From positions 1 through 64,000 of the forward strand of contig CAVCEE010000001.1 of the NCBI GenBank assembly GCA_963601185.1: 64,000 nt of DNA. Direction: 5' to 3'. Positions 52,201 through 59,010 of the stretch are shown piece by piece. The translations under genes were made by a program, and so were the position numbers. Below the pieces are notes generated by a model. That model did no database searches and was not told the DNA's origin. It saw nothing but the letters and a program-made list of their open reading frames with translations. Source of the DNA: Limisoma sp963601185 (lineage in GTDB: Bacteria > Bacteroidota > Bacteroidia > Bacteroidales > Muribaculaceae). Within the stretch, counting starts at the first letter, position 1. Every line of letters starts with the position of its first letter.

Positions 52201-53778
52201 GGCGCAAACAACCTGAAACTCTTCTTTGCTGTCAATGCAGCCTCCGGCGCAAACTCCAACCTTGAGGTTCAGATTCAGAAAGCCGACCTCACAAGCGAAA
52301 CAGTGAAGACAATTCCTCTCGATGCCACAGCAATCGAAGAAGGCACAATGCTCGGCTGGACAACCTACGAAGTACCGTTGGCTGCCTACGCCAACGAGAG
52401 CAACTTCCTCGTGCGCTTCATCGCCAGCGGCGACGGCATCGTCTATGTGGACGACGTTGAAGTGCGCGACGTGCTTGCAAACGACCTCGCAGTCGCTTCG
52501 GTAAGCGCTCCAAACAGCATAAAGAAGGGCGAAAAGGCATCAGTAAGCGTTTCTGTAAAGAACGTTGGCGACAACGACGCTTCGGGCTACTCCGTACGTC
52601 TGCTTGCCGACGGCAAACAGGTAGAGGAAAAGACGGTCAACGACCTGCTCCAGCCGTCAAGCATATCGGTTGTTACATTCGACTACACATCCAATGTCGT
52701 TACCCCGAACTCTTCAGTGGAACTCACTGCTGAGGTGGTTTACGCTGCCGACGAAAATGCCGACAACAACCAGGCTTCTACAACCGTAAGCCTGTTGAAC
52801 TCCGGCTTGGCTGCTCCTGAGCAGGCAAACTGCGACGTTACCACATCGGGCATCAACCTCACTTGGATTGCACCCGACACAAGCGTGCACGAAGTGACCG
52901 ACGACTTTGAAAGTTACGACACTTGGGCGGTAGACTCGTTCGGCGAATGGACGGGCTACGACGGCGACAAGGGCTACACTGGCGCAATGTTCACCAACTA
53001 CACCTACGGCCACCAGGGCGAAAAGTTCGCATTCGAGGTGTTTGAGCCTACAGCCATCTTCGACGAGATTCTCGAGGCTAACCCCGACATGACTCCGCAC
53101 TCCGGCAAGAAGTATGCCGCAGCCATTTTCGGCAGCGACGAATACGACAACTGGGTGGACGGTGACAACTGGCTCATCAGCCCGGCTCTCTCCGGCGACG
53201 CACAGACAATCAAGTTGTTTGCCAACAACTGCGCTGCCGACTACGCAGAGACAATTGAACTCCTGTACTCTCTCGGTGGCACTGCCCCTGAAGATTTCGT
53301 ACTCGTCGACAGCAAGACGCTCAGCACAGGCGAATGGCAGGAAGTGACATTCGACGTGCCGGAAGGCGCCAAGCATTTCGCTATCCGCCAGACAACATGG
53401 GAAGGCGGATTTATCCTCGGCATCGACGACGTGACCTACACCATCGGCAGCCGCAACCTGACTGGCTTCAACATCTACCGCGACGGTAAGGCCATCGCCA
53501 CTGTAGGCTCTGACACAACCTCGTTTACCGACACGGAAAACGACGGCTCAACGGCAGCCCTCTACGCCATCACCGCAGTCTACGACAACGGCGAATCGGC
53601 AGCAGCCTACGTTGACTACGCTCCAGGCTCTGTAGAGCAACTTGAGGCAGGCGAAGGCGTACACTCGTTCACCGTCTACGGTCCTGACGGCAAACTCTAC
53701 GGCAAAGACTTGAAGACACTCAAGTATCTCAGCCGCGGCGTCTACATCGTCAACGGACAGAAAGTAGTGATCAAGTAG
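49222..53778 (+). CDS. Large secreted multidomain protein with choice-of-anchor J domains and a type IX-like tail
   Basis: A 1518-residue exported protein. Signal peptide about 1-25 (mature N-terminus probably Gln at V-S-Q-T-Y-G), a basic lysine-rich stretch (about 35-110), then a strand-rich first domain (about 115-350). A series of fibronectin type III-like units alternates with three choice-of-anchor J (MAM-like) domains around residues 560-710, 930-1090 and 1220-1410, and a CARDB-like unit (about 1095-1190). The C-terminal 40 residues, with V-Y-G-P-D-G-K and L-S-R-G-V-Y-I-V-N-G-Q-K-V-V-I-K, resemble a type IX secretion sorting tail. It is probably surface-anchored or released, function unknown. 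A terminator follows. Confidence 0.85.
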   Translation: MKETLKIALSCAAALALFAPVTAVSQTYGPRNHATDKGVAKQKMKPTARVAMDKEFAQNYPALCKWKYQGNDKAKKGQFVEVKNNTVTTAKKGKTQQPAKKQTARKKAQLTAVASRELYGNVIYSAAWDDEDLYGLYTFNTTDPVSPSVKWRNDWCVANGGGALVGDVYHTVSWSQNGSGINASYMSFDVETGYIYADHSMYDDASMIATEVAVASNGTVYGEFYNDSLDGYVLATADYDNYTHNTIGTLNNWYIAMGIASDNTIYAISADGDLYSINAETAKETLVGSTGLTVMDSEGGVFVQSGEIDQKTNTFYWAAVTAEGDSRLYTVDLNTAALTFIGNFESNEMVAGLSVPKPIAEDDAPAAVSNLSFNFVDASLTGTVSFDAPSTTYAGGTLSGTVNYTITCDGETLATGTAEAGAAVSKEVTVPGNGMHTFVVSTSNSVGKSPDVSEELYVGYDEPNWVENVKLTADNNGKVTLTWDAPTYGVNSGYIGDLKYRITRYPDDVVVAEAHEGTTFSETLTPDELTLYYYNIAAVNGDVIGTEVSSKTVAVGPALTLPYDNTFADSSSLDYMTIIDANEDNITWEYHWEQQCASCAYSFDQQANDWLITPPLKMEANKMYTIRFTASPMIENDSRYYERMEVRVGVGSDPTKYATVLLEPSELTKQTTFTYNYLSSANEDIRIAFHAISDPDMFNLLLREVHVSTGANLAAPAAASEVAVKADATGALSATVSCKLPTQTVIGNTLSTISTVEIYRNGELCKTLDSGITPGATISCTDEVPEDGVYTYKVVCTNANGAGIASDEVSAFVGADEPGAIDASSIKATVDGSKIKISWDAVTTGKNGGYVDPSKITYELYSSAYYDEFYGYEFGDQYGTVTGQTSCTIDIDPNTGDQSIFPCYVMPKNDKGYGTYGNLESDFIIGEAYSLPFSETFDYGSVKNYWIVKNQGSTWWNMISDFPSPDGGTPGVAFANTNNGDAANLATGKIAPNGANNLKLFFAVNAASGANSNLEVQIQKADLTSETVKTIPLDATAIEEGTMLGWTTYEVPLAAYANESNFLVRFIASGDGIVYVDDVEVRDVLANDLAVASVSAPNSIKKGEKASVSVSVKNVGDNDASGYSVRLLADGKQVEEKTVNDLLQPSSISVVTFDYTSNVVTPNSSVELTAEVVYAADENADNNQASTTVSLLNSGLAAPEQANCDVTTSGINLTWIAPDTSVHEVTDDFESYDTWAVDSFGEWTGYDGDKGYTGAMFTNYTYGHQGEKFAFEVFEPTAIFDEILEANPDMTPHSGKKYAAAIFGSDEYDNWVDGDNWLISPALSGDAQTIKLFANNCAADYAETIELLYSLGGTAPEDFVLVDSKTLSTGEWQEVTFDVPEGAKHFAIRQTTWEGGFILGIDDVTYTIGSRNLTGFNIYRDGKAIATVGSDTTSFTDTENDGSTAALYAITAVYDNGESAAAYVDYAPGSVEQLEAGEGVHSFTVYGPDGKLYGKDLKTLKYLSRGVYIVNGQKVVIK

Positions 53779-53798
53779 TCACATACCCACCCTTATCC

Positions 53799-53833
53799 AA
53801 GGCGCGCACCCCTCCGGCTGCGCGCCTTTTTTT
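53799..53833 (+). terminator. Rho-independent terminator after the large secreted protein gene
   Basis: A perfect 10-bp GC-rich stem (53799-53808 with 53819-53828), a 10-base loop and a T7 tract to 53833. Confidence 0.9.
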
Positions 53834-53890
53834 GTCATAAACCCGTCTTAAAAATTCACTCAAAAGTGAACATTTTTAAAGGAAAAGGCT

Positions 53891-53898
53891 TAACTTTG
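53891..53898 (+). promoter_or_regulatory. -7 promoter box of the toxin-antitoxin-like pair
   Basis: TAACTTTG, perfect TAnnTTTG, 26 bases before the preferred ATG at 53925. A GTG at 53901 would be nearly leaderless. Confidence 0.55.
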
Positions 53899-53924
53899 CG
53901 GTGAATATCAAAAACAACAATGTT

Positions 53925-54401
53925 ATGTCCAACGTGAAACTGAAAACGATAGAGCAGAACGACAACGTGGGAATGTTTTCCATCTGCTTTGACGGCAATG
54001 AAGAAAGCGAATTTGAAAAATTCTTGAACGAGTTTAAGGATAACGCTACCTACAACAAAGACTTCAATGTCATCTTGCTTGCATTGTCTAAGATAATCGA
54101 CAAGGGCGCACTTGAACGCTTCTTCCGCAACGAGGGGCGAATGCGTGACAATGTCAAGGCTTTGGCTATCGACTCTCGTAAACTGCGGCTATACTGCCTT
54201 CGCATCTCCGACCAGGTTTTGATATTGGGCAATGGCGGAGTCAAGACAACACGAACCTATCAGGAGGATGAGAAGTTGAGCGGATATGTAATGGACCTGC
54301 AGACCTTCGACAAGGTGCTTGTCAAGGCTCAGAAGACAGGCAAGATTACTATCGAGAAGAATATGATTACAGATATTGAGAGTGCTACATTCGAGATTTA
54401 G
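53925..54401 (+). CDS. Probable toxin of a HigBA/RelBE-like pair
   Basis: A 158-residue protein followed 15 bases later by a small XRE-type helix-turn-helix gene, the layout of reversed HigBA-type modules. Its middle contains K-A-L-A-I-D-S-R-K-L-R-L-Y-C-L-R-I and V-L-I-L-G-N-G-G-V-K, which looks like the strand-rich core of RelE-fold toxins (the R-L-Y-x-x-R strand followed by an I-L-x-x-G-x-x-K strand), with an acidic N-terminal half I do not recognise. The ATG at 53925 is preferred to a GTG 24 bases upstream. The toxin assignment rests mostly on gene order. Confidence 0.6.
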   Translation: MSNVKLKTIEQNDNVGMFSICFDGNEESEFEKFLNEFKDNATYNKDFNVILLALSKIIDKGALERFFRNEGRMRDNVKALAIDSRKLRLYCLRISDQVLILGNGGVKTTRTYQEDEKLSGYVMDLQTFDKVLVKAQKTGKITIEKNMITDIESATFEI

Positions 54402-54416
54402 CAAAAGAAAGGAGAA

Positions 54417-54689
54417 ATGCTTATGATAAGAAACGATTTATTTAGGCAATGCCTTGCAGCTATCCCTGCAGAGCAGAAGGCTGAGTTTGAACTTTCTTAT
54501 GGCATCGCTGAACGCATCAGCGAAATTCTGAAATCGAAAGGTCTTACTCAAAAAGAGTTTGCCAGACATCTCAACAAGCGTGAATCGGAAATCTCCAAAT
54601 GGCTGACAGGCCGACACAACTTCACGATGCAGACCATTGCCAAGATTGAAACGGCACTGGGATGCAAACTCATTGATGTTGTCCACTAA
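54417..54689 (+). CDS. XRE family helix-turn-helix protein, probable antitoxin
   Basis: A 90-residue protein with a Cro/XRE-type helix-turn-helix (about 36-75): L-T-Q-K-E-F-A-R-H-L-N-K-R-E-S-E-I-S-K-W is the classic recognition-helix pattern. The N-terminal about 30 residues are helical and may bind the partner. A good Shine-Dalgarno (AAAGGAG, 54409-54415) lies just before the ATG at 54417, but too close for it; an ATG at 54423 gives better spacing. It follows the probable toxin and would repress the pair. Confidence 0.8.
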   Translation: MLMIRNDLFRQCLAAIPAEQKAEFELSYGIAERISEILKSKGLTQKEFARHLNKRESEISKWLTGRHNFTMQTIAKIETALGCKLIDVVH

Positions 54690-54744
54690 TTATGATAATG
54701 TGGGCGGCGCTTCGAATTTCCGATTTAAGCCATCCCTCAAAAAC

Positions 54745-54776
54745 AATCGCCGGCGATGATTTGGTCGCCGGCGATT
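54745..54776 (-). terminator. Terminator of frr, possibly bidirectional
   Basis: A perfect 12-bp stem (54745-54756 with 54765-54776) and an 8-base loop. On the minus strand it is followed by TGTTTTTG. It lies between the convergent antitoxin gene and frr. Confidence 0.75.
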
Positions 54777-54804
54777 TGGTGTTGGTGATTTGGTGTTGGT
54801 GATT
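54777..54804. repeat. Two tandem copies of a 14-bp repeat
   Basis: TGGTGTTGGTGATT at 54777-54790 and 54791-54804, exact, right after the terminator stem and just past the frr stop. Probably a replication slippage duplication. Confidence 0.85.
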
Positions 54805-54812
54805 ACTGTGCC

Positions 54813-55373
54813 TTACACTGTGAGGATTTCTTTTTCCTTGGCGGCAAACACTTCGTCGATTTTCTTCATGTAGGAGTCGTGGATTTTCTGCACCTTTGCT
54901 TCTGCGTCTTTCTCAACGTCCTCCGGCATGCCGTTTTTGATGGCTTTCTTCAGGCCATCGATGGCGTCGCGGCGCGCGTTGCGCACGGAAATCTTCGCTT
55001 GCTCAGCCTCGCCTTTCGACTGCTTTACGAGGGCCTTGCGGCGCTCCTCGGTCAATGGCGGAATGGAGATGCGGATAACCTCACCGTTGTTTTCAGGGGT
55101 GATGCCGAGTTCGGAGTTGATGATTGCCTTCTCGATTTCCTTGAACATTGATTTCTCCCAAGGAGTAATCACGATGGTGCGGGCGTCGGGCACAGCGATG
55201 TTTGCCACGTTGGAGATTGGCGCTGCACTGCCGTAGTAGTCTACCTTCACTGCATCGAGAATTTTCGGATTAGCCTTGCCGGCGCGGATGTGGGCGAGTG
55301 TCTCGTCGAGATATTCAACCGCCAGTTCCATCTTTTCCTCAGCAGGCTTGATGTAGGTGTTGACGTCGTTCAT
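54813..55373 (-). CDS. frr: Ribosome recycling factor
   Basis: A 186-residue protein that, with EF-G, separates ribosome subunits after termination. Hallmarks are the long helical hairpin, R-A-G-K-A-N-P-K-I-L-D (about 31-41), the V-D-Y-Y-G-S-A segment (about 44-50) and L-T-E-E-R-R-K-A-L-V-K (about 107-117). It lies 37 bases after pyrH, the conserved pyrH-frr order. Confidence 0.98.
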   Translation of the reverse strand: MNDVNTYIKPAEEKMELAVEYLDETLAHIRAGKANPKILDAVKVDYYGSAAPISNVANIAVPDARTIVITPWEKSMFKEIEKAIINSELGITPENNGEVIRISIPPLTEERRKALVKQSKGEAEQAKISVRNARRDAIDGLKKAIKNGMPEDVEKDAEAKVQKIHDSYMKKIDEVFAAKEKEILTV

Positions 55374-55410
55374 GTCGTTATAGTTTTTTGATTACAGTTT
55401 TTTTACGTTT

Positions 55411-56127
55411 TTATTTCTGATAGACGAGTGTGCCGATTGGCTCGCCCTCTATCACTTTCTTGAGGTTGCCCTTGGTGTCCATATCGAACACCACGATAGG
55501 CAGTTTGTTTTCCTTGCACATCACCGTAGCAGTGAGGTCCATCACCTTCAGACCGCGCTCGTAGATCTCGTCGTAGGTAATCTCGGTGAACTTCGTTGCC
55601 GTGGGGTCTTTCTCCGGGTCGGCGGTGTAGACGCCGTCCACGCGTGTGCCCTTGAGCATCACGTCGGCCTCCACCTCAATGCCTCGGAGGGCAGAGCCTG
55701 TGTCGGTGGTGAAGAACGGGTTGCCCGTGCCGCACGAGATGATTGCCACCTTTCCGGCTTTCATCGCATCGATGGCTTTCCACTTGCTGTAGTGCTCGCC
55801 TATAGGAAACATATTGACGGCTGTGAGCACCTGCGCCGGCTGCCCTACGGTCTCGAGGGCGGAGCACAGGGCAAGGGAGTTGATTACGGTGGCAAGCATG
55901 CCCATCTGGTCGCCCTTCACGCGGTCCACGCCCTTGGCAGCGCCGGCAAGGCCGCGGAAGATGTTGCCGCCGCCAATCACGATAGCCACTTCCACTCCGG
56001 CTTGCGCCACTTCCTTGATTTGCTCGGCGTAGTCGTTGACACGCACCGGGTCGATGCCGTAGCCTTGCCCTCCCATCAGCGATTCGCCGCTGAGTTTGAG
56101 CAATATTCGCTTATAACTTGTTCTCAT
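55411..56127 (-). CDS. pyrH: UMP kinase (uridylate kinase)
   Basis: A 238-residue amino-acid-kinase-fold enzyme that phosphorylates UMP. The opening L-K-L-S-G-E-S-L-M-G (8-17), G-G-G-N-I-F-R-G (52-59) and the late T-D-T-G-S-A-L-R-G segment (about 141-149) are diagnostic. Length is normal. Its start lies near the divergent TPR protein gene, and it leads the pyrH-frr operon. Confidence 0.98.
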   Translation of the reverse strand: MRTSYKRILLKLSGESLMGGQGYGIDPVRVNDYAEQIKEVAQAGVEVAIVIGGGNIFRGLAGAAKGVDRVKGDQMGMLATVINSLALCSALETVGQPAQVLTAVNMFPIGEHYSKWKAIDAMKAGKVAIISCGTGNPFFTTDTGSALRGIEVEADVMLKGTRVDGVYTADPEKDPTATKFTEITYDEIYERGLKVMDLTATVMCKENKLPIVVFDMDTKGNLKKVIEGEPIGTLVYQK

Positions 56128-56209
56128 TTATGCTGTGTTTATTTTGTTCTTCTTCACAAATTTAGTTACTTTGCCGTTAACAACAAACTTTTTGACTCCG
56201 ATTGTTGAA

Positions 56210-56995
56210 ATGAGCAACAGAATTTTCCCTTTGGCAAGATTTCTCGTCGGCCTGGCATGCCTGGCGGCATCGGCACTGCCAATCCACGCCGAGATGAGCC
56301 TCCAGCGCATCCGCGAGAAGGCCAACCGATTCTACCGCCACGAGGAGTGGGCCAACGCCGTGGCAATGTTCCGCGCCATCCTTCAGCGCGAGCCTACCGA
56401 CGTGGTCACCTACGGCCGCTCGGTGGTGGTCTACGGTGTGATCAGCGACCAGGAGGCGCAGATAAGCCTGCTGGAGGACACGCAGAAATACGCCTTGCCA
56501 CTCGACAGCCTTTTCGATGCCGTGCGCACATCGTCCTACGAGATTGGGCGACCAGAGCAACTGGTGTCGTTTATGGACCTTGTCAAGGTGAAGCAGCCGT
56601 GGCTCAAGCGCAACATCAACATCCGCCTGGCGCGCTACTACGACTCGCGCAACAATGCCGAGAAGATGATTGAGATGAGCGACACCCTCCTTGCCGTCAA
56701 CCCCAACGACCCGTCGATGCTCAGAATCAAGGCGCGCGGCTACCTACTGCTCGACCGCTACGACGAGGCGATGCCGCTCTACCGCCGCATCGTGGACCTC
56801 GATTCCTCGGACTACGCCTCGCTGCTCACCCTCGGCGTGTACTACTACGGAGAGGTGGACCGCCGCAGCCTGTCGCTGCAATCGGCATCGGCACAGTCGG
56901 CACGCAAATACCTCGCCCGTGCCAACGCCCTGCGCCCCACCGAGCGCGTGCAGTCAATGCTCGACCGGCTGAGTCCACCAGCCGAAAAGTCGTGA
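56210..56995 (+). CDS. Secreted tetratricopeptide-repeat protein
   Basis: A 261-residue exported protein. Signal peptide about 1-28 (ends P-I-H-A). About four helical hairpins with TPR character follow: A-N-R-F-Y-R-H-E-E-W-A-N-A-V-A-M-F (about 39-55), and later R-I-K-A-R-G-Y-L-L-L-D-R-Y-D-E-A-M-P-L-Y (about 175-194). These scaffold repeats bind partner proteins, often in the envelope. The ATG at 56210 is chosen because an upstream in-frame ATG at 56135 would place a non-signal hydrophobic stretch before a second signal peptide. Divergent from pyrH, monocistronic. Confidence 0.85.
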   Translation: MSNRIFPLARFLVGLACLAASALPIHAEMSLQRIREKANRFYRHEEWANAVAMFRAILQREPTDVVTYGRSVVVYGVISDQEAQISLLEDTQKYALPLDSLFDAVRTSSYEIGRPEQLVSFMDLVKVKQPWLKRNINIRLARYYDSRNNAEKMIEMSDTLLAVNPNDPSMLRIKARGYLLLDRYDEAMPLYRRIVDLDSSDYASLLTLGVYYYGEVDRRSLSLQSASAQSARKYLARANALRPTERVQSMLDRLSPPAEKS

Positions 56996-57065
56996 AAGAT
57001 GTAAAAGTTGTGTAACACGACGAAAAATAAGTGCGGACAATATCTGAAAAACGGCAAAATAACAT

Positions 57066-57073
57066 TACCTTTG
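57066..57073 (+). promoter_or_regulatory. -7 promoter box of the 505-residue secreted protein gene
   Basis: TACCTTTG, perfect TAnnTTTG, 50 bases before the ATG. Confidence 0.6.
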
Positions 57074-57123
57074 CGTACTTACTATCTATGACCACAAATC
57101 ATTAACTCAAATACATTTAACGT

Positions 57124-58641
57124 ATGAAAAAACTATTACTCTCTTCTTTGATGCTTGCAGCAGGCATTTTTGCAGCATCAGCCGCCGATGCCACAATCGA
57201 CTTTTCTGCGCAAGGTTATGTAGACCAGTACGACCTTACCGCACAGGCAAACGAAATTGAAGGCTTCACCTTTACTTTCGACAAGGGCGAACACCCAAAT
57301 AATGGTCCAAAATACTACACCAGCGGTACAGCGGTGCGTATGTATGCTGGCAACACAATGACCATTGCCGCTCCTGCAGGCGCTACAGTCACCAAAATTG
57401 AAATGACCCTCGCAAGTGGATCCTACACTTACGCCGATGATGATAGCGCCTACACTGCATCTGCCGGCACATTCACTGCCGACCCTAAAACCGCAAAGAC
57501 CGCAACTTGGACTGGCTCAACAACCGATGCTCTCACCATCGGTTTGTTAAATGCTAAAAATGCAGCCGGTGCATATCCTCAATTCCGCATCAAGTCGATG
57601 GTTATCACCTACAATGCCGGTGTCGAGACAAAATGTGCAACTCCACGCTTCTCTATCAAAGGCGGCACATTCTACGAGGCAAAGGAAGTGAGCCTTACTT
57701 GCTCAACTGAAGGTGCATCAATCATCTACACCATCAACAGCGGCGAGGCAAAGACCTACAGCGAGGCAATCCAACTCAGCGAGGTTGGCACTTACGAAAT
57801 CACAGCCGTAGCGAACAAAGACGGTCTTGACTCAAGCGACACTGCCACTGAAACATTCGTTATCGCCGCTCCTGTTGAAGTATCGAGCATCGCAGAGTTC
57901 ATTATGTCGGGCGAAGGTGACTCTACCCCTCTCTACAAATGGAACTTCCCTGTAACTGTAGCGTTCCAGAGCAAGGGCGACGACTACGGCAGCACATTCG
58001 TCAAGGATGCCAACGGCGACTTTATGTATATCTACGGCAAGGACGTTCCTGCCTACAACACAGGCGACGTTATCCCTGCAGGTATCCAGGGTGAATACAC
58101 TAACTACAAAGGTCTCTATGAGATGCAGTATCCGGTTGCCGAGTCGTTCGCAGCGTCTACTGAAAACGTAGGCTACACTCCAATCCGTATGGGTGCAGGC
58201 GAAATCACGACCAACGACCTCAACAAGATTATCATCATCCCAGAGGCAACCTACACTGAAGGCGATTCAGGCAAGACTATGAGCGACGCTACAGGTTCTG
58301 TCACTGTTTACTACAACAGCAAATGGGGCGTTGAGAGCGCAACATCAGGCACAGCCTACGACCTCCTTTGCGCCGTTGCCATCTACAACACTGGTTTGCA
58401 GGTAACTCCAATCAAATTTATGGCATCAGGCAGCAGCGTGAACACACTCGTAGCCGACGCAACAGTACGCGCACTTGAAGGTGCTATTGAAGTTAACGCC
58501 AACGGCAACGTACTCGTTGTCAACGCAGCAGGTCAGGTTGTAGCAAGCCAGGCAGTCAACGGCCAGGCAACAATCAGCCTCGCAAAAGGCTTCTACATTG
58601 TCCGCGCAGCAGGCAAGGTAGTGAAAGTGGTTGTAAAGTAA
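57124..58641 (+). CDS. Secreted protein with chitobiase-like C-terminal fold and type IX-like tail
   Basis: A 505-residue exported protein. Signal peptide about 1-22. Residues about 25-160 form a strand-rich domain; about 175-255 match the CHB_HEX C-terminal type domain (T-P-R-F-S-I-K-G-G-T-F and V-S-L-T-C-S-T-E-G-A-S-I-I-Y-T-I); a domain of unknown type occupies about 258-440. The C-terminal about 60 residues, with E-V-N-A-N-G-N-V-L-V-V-N-A-A-G-Q-V-V and L-A-K-G-F-Y-I-V-R-A-A-G-K-V-V-K, look like a type IX sorting domain. Function unknown. Followed by a strong terminator. Confidence 0.82.
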   Translation: MKKLLLSSLMLAAGIFAASAADATIDFSAQGYVDQYDLTAQANEIEGFTFTFDKGEHPNNGPKYYTSGTAVRMYAGNTMTIAAPAGATVTKIEMTLASGSYTYADDDSAYTASAGTFTADPKTAKTATWTGSTTDALTIGLLNAKNAAGAYPQFRIKSMVITYNAGVETKCATPRFSIKGGTFYEAKEVSLTCSTEGASIIYTINSGEAKTYSEAIQLSEVGTYEITAVANKDGLDSSDTATETFVIAAPVEVSSIAEFIMSGEGDSTPLYKWNFPVTVAFQSKGDDYGSTFVKDANGDFMYIYGKDVPAYNTGDVIPAGIQGEYTNYKGLYEMQYPVAESFAASTENVGYTPIRMGAGEITTNDLNKIIIIPEATYTEGDSGKTMSDATGSVTVYYNSKWGVESATSGTAYDLLCAVAIYNTGLQVTPIKFMASGSSVNTLVADATVRALEGAIEVNANGNVLVVNAAGQVVASQAVNGQATISLAKGFYIVRAAGKVVKVVVK

Positions 58642-58661
58642 TTTAAGCCAACACATATCAG

Positions 58662-58697
58662 AAAAGAGTCTGACCCAATTGGGACAGACTCTTTTTT
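58662..58697 (+). terminator. Rho-independent terminator after the 505-residue protein gene
   Basis: Arms 58662-58676 and about 58681-58695 pair with one mismatch around AATT, with a run of T (58691-58696) at the end. A-rich on the 5' side, so it may also act on the other strand. Confidence 0.88.
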
Positions 58698-58852
58698 CTT
58701 TCTCTCTCAGCGAGTTAGAAGAAAAAATGGAACTTTTCCAACTTTTCGACTATTGCAAATAGTAATATTTTGCATCAAGACGGTAAGACCGGTGCAGACG
58801 TTAAAATAAGGTCAGAGCATCGGCTAATGCCGGCGGCACCCCGTGACTCCAC

Positions 58853-58948
58853 AAAATTGCATTTTAGCAAAGTTTGCACATCAAAAAACTGCATTTTAGC
58901 AAAGTTCAGCACCACAAAAACTGCATTTTAGCAAAGTTCGACATATTA
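58853..58948. repeat. Three copies of a 32-bp repeat with a 22-base conserved core
   Basis: Units begin at 58853, 58885 and 58917, exact 32-base spacing. The conserved core AAAACTGCATTTTAGCAAAG (plus TT and a final T or C) differs only at its fifth base in the first copy; the trailing 9-10 bases differ in each. The conserved-core plus variable-tail pattern is regular but too short for a CRISPR. It sits downstream of two convergent genes. Confidence 0.95.
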
Positions 58949-59010
58949 TTTCTGCCATAGAATGGCTGTTGGGACAAGGCGAAACGCCAGACTGACACAC
59001 GGTTGCAACA

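Larger units (their letters stand above)
58642..59010. other. Intergenic region between convergent genes, with a repeat array
   Basis: About 370 bases between the 505-residue protein gene and the comM stop. Besides the terminator at 58662-58697 it contains the 32-bp repeat array at 58853-58948. No credible gene is seen on either strand; the minus-strand frame that runs through it (58896-59105) is low quality. Confidence 0.5.

Noticed and set aside
58853..58948. A short CRISPR array
   Set aside because: The conserved core is 22 bases but the variable part is only about 10, too short for spacers, only three units exist and no cas genes are near.
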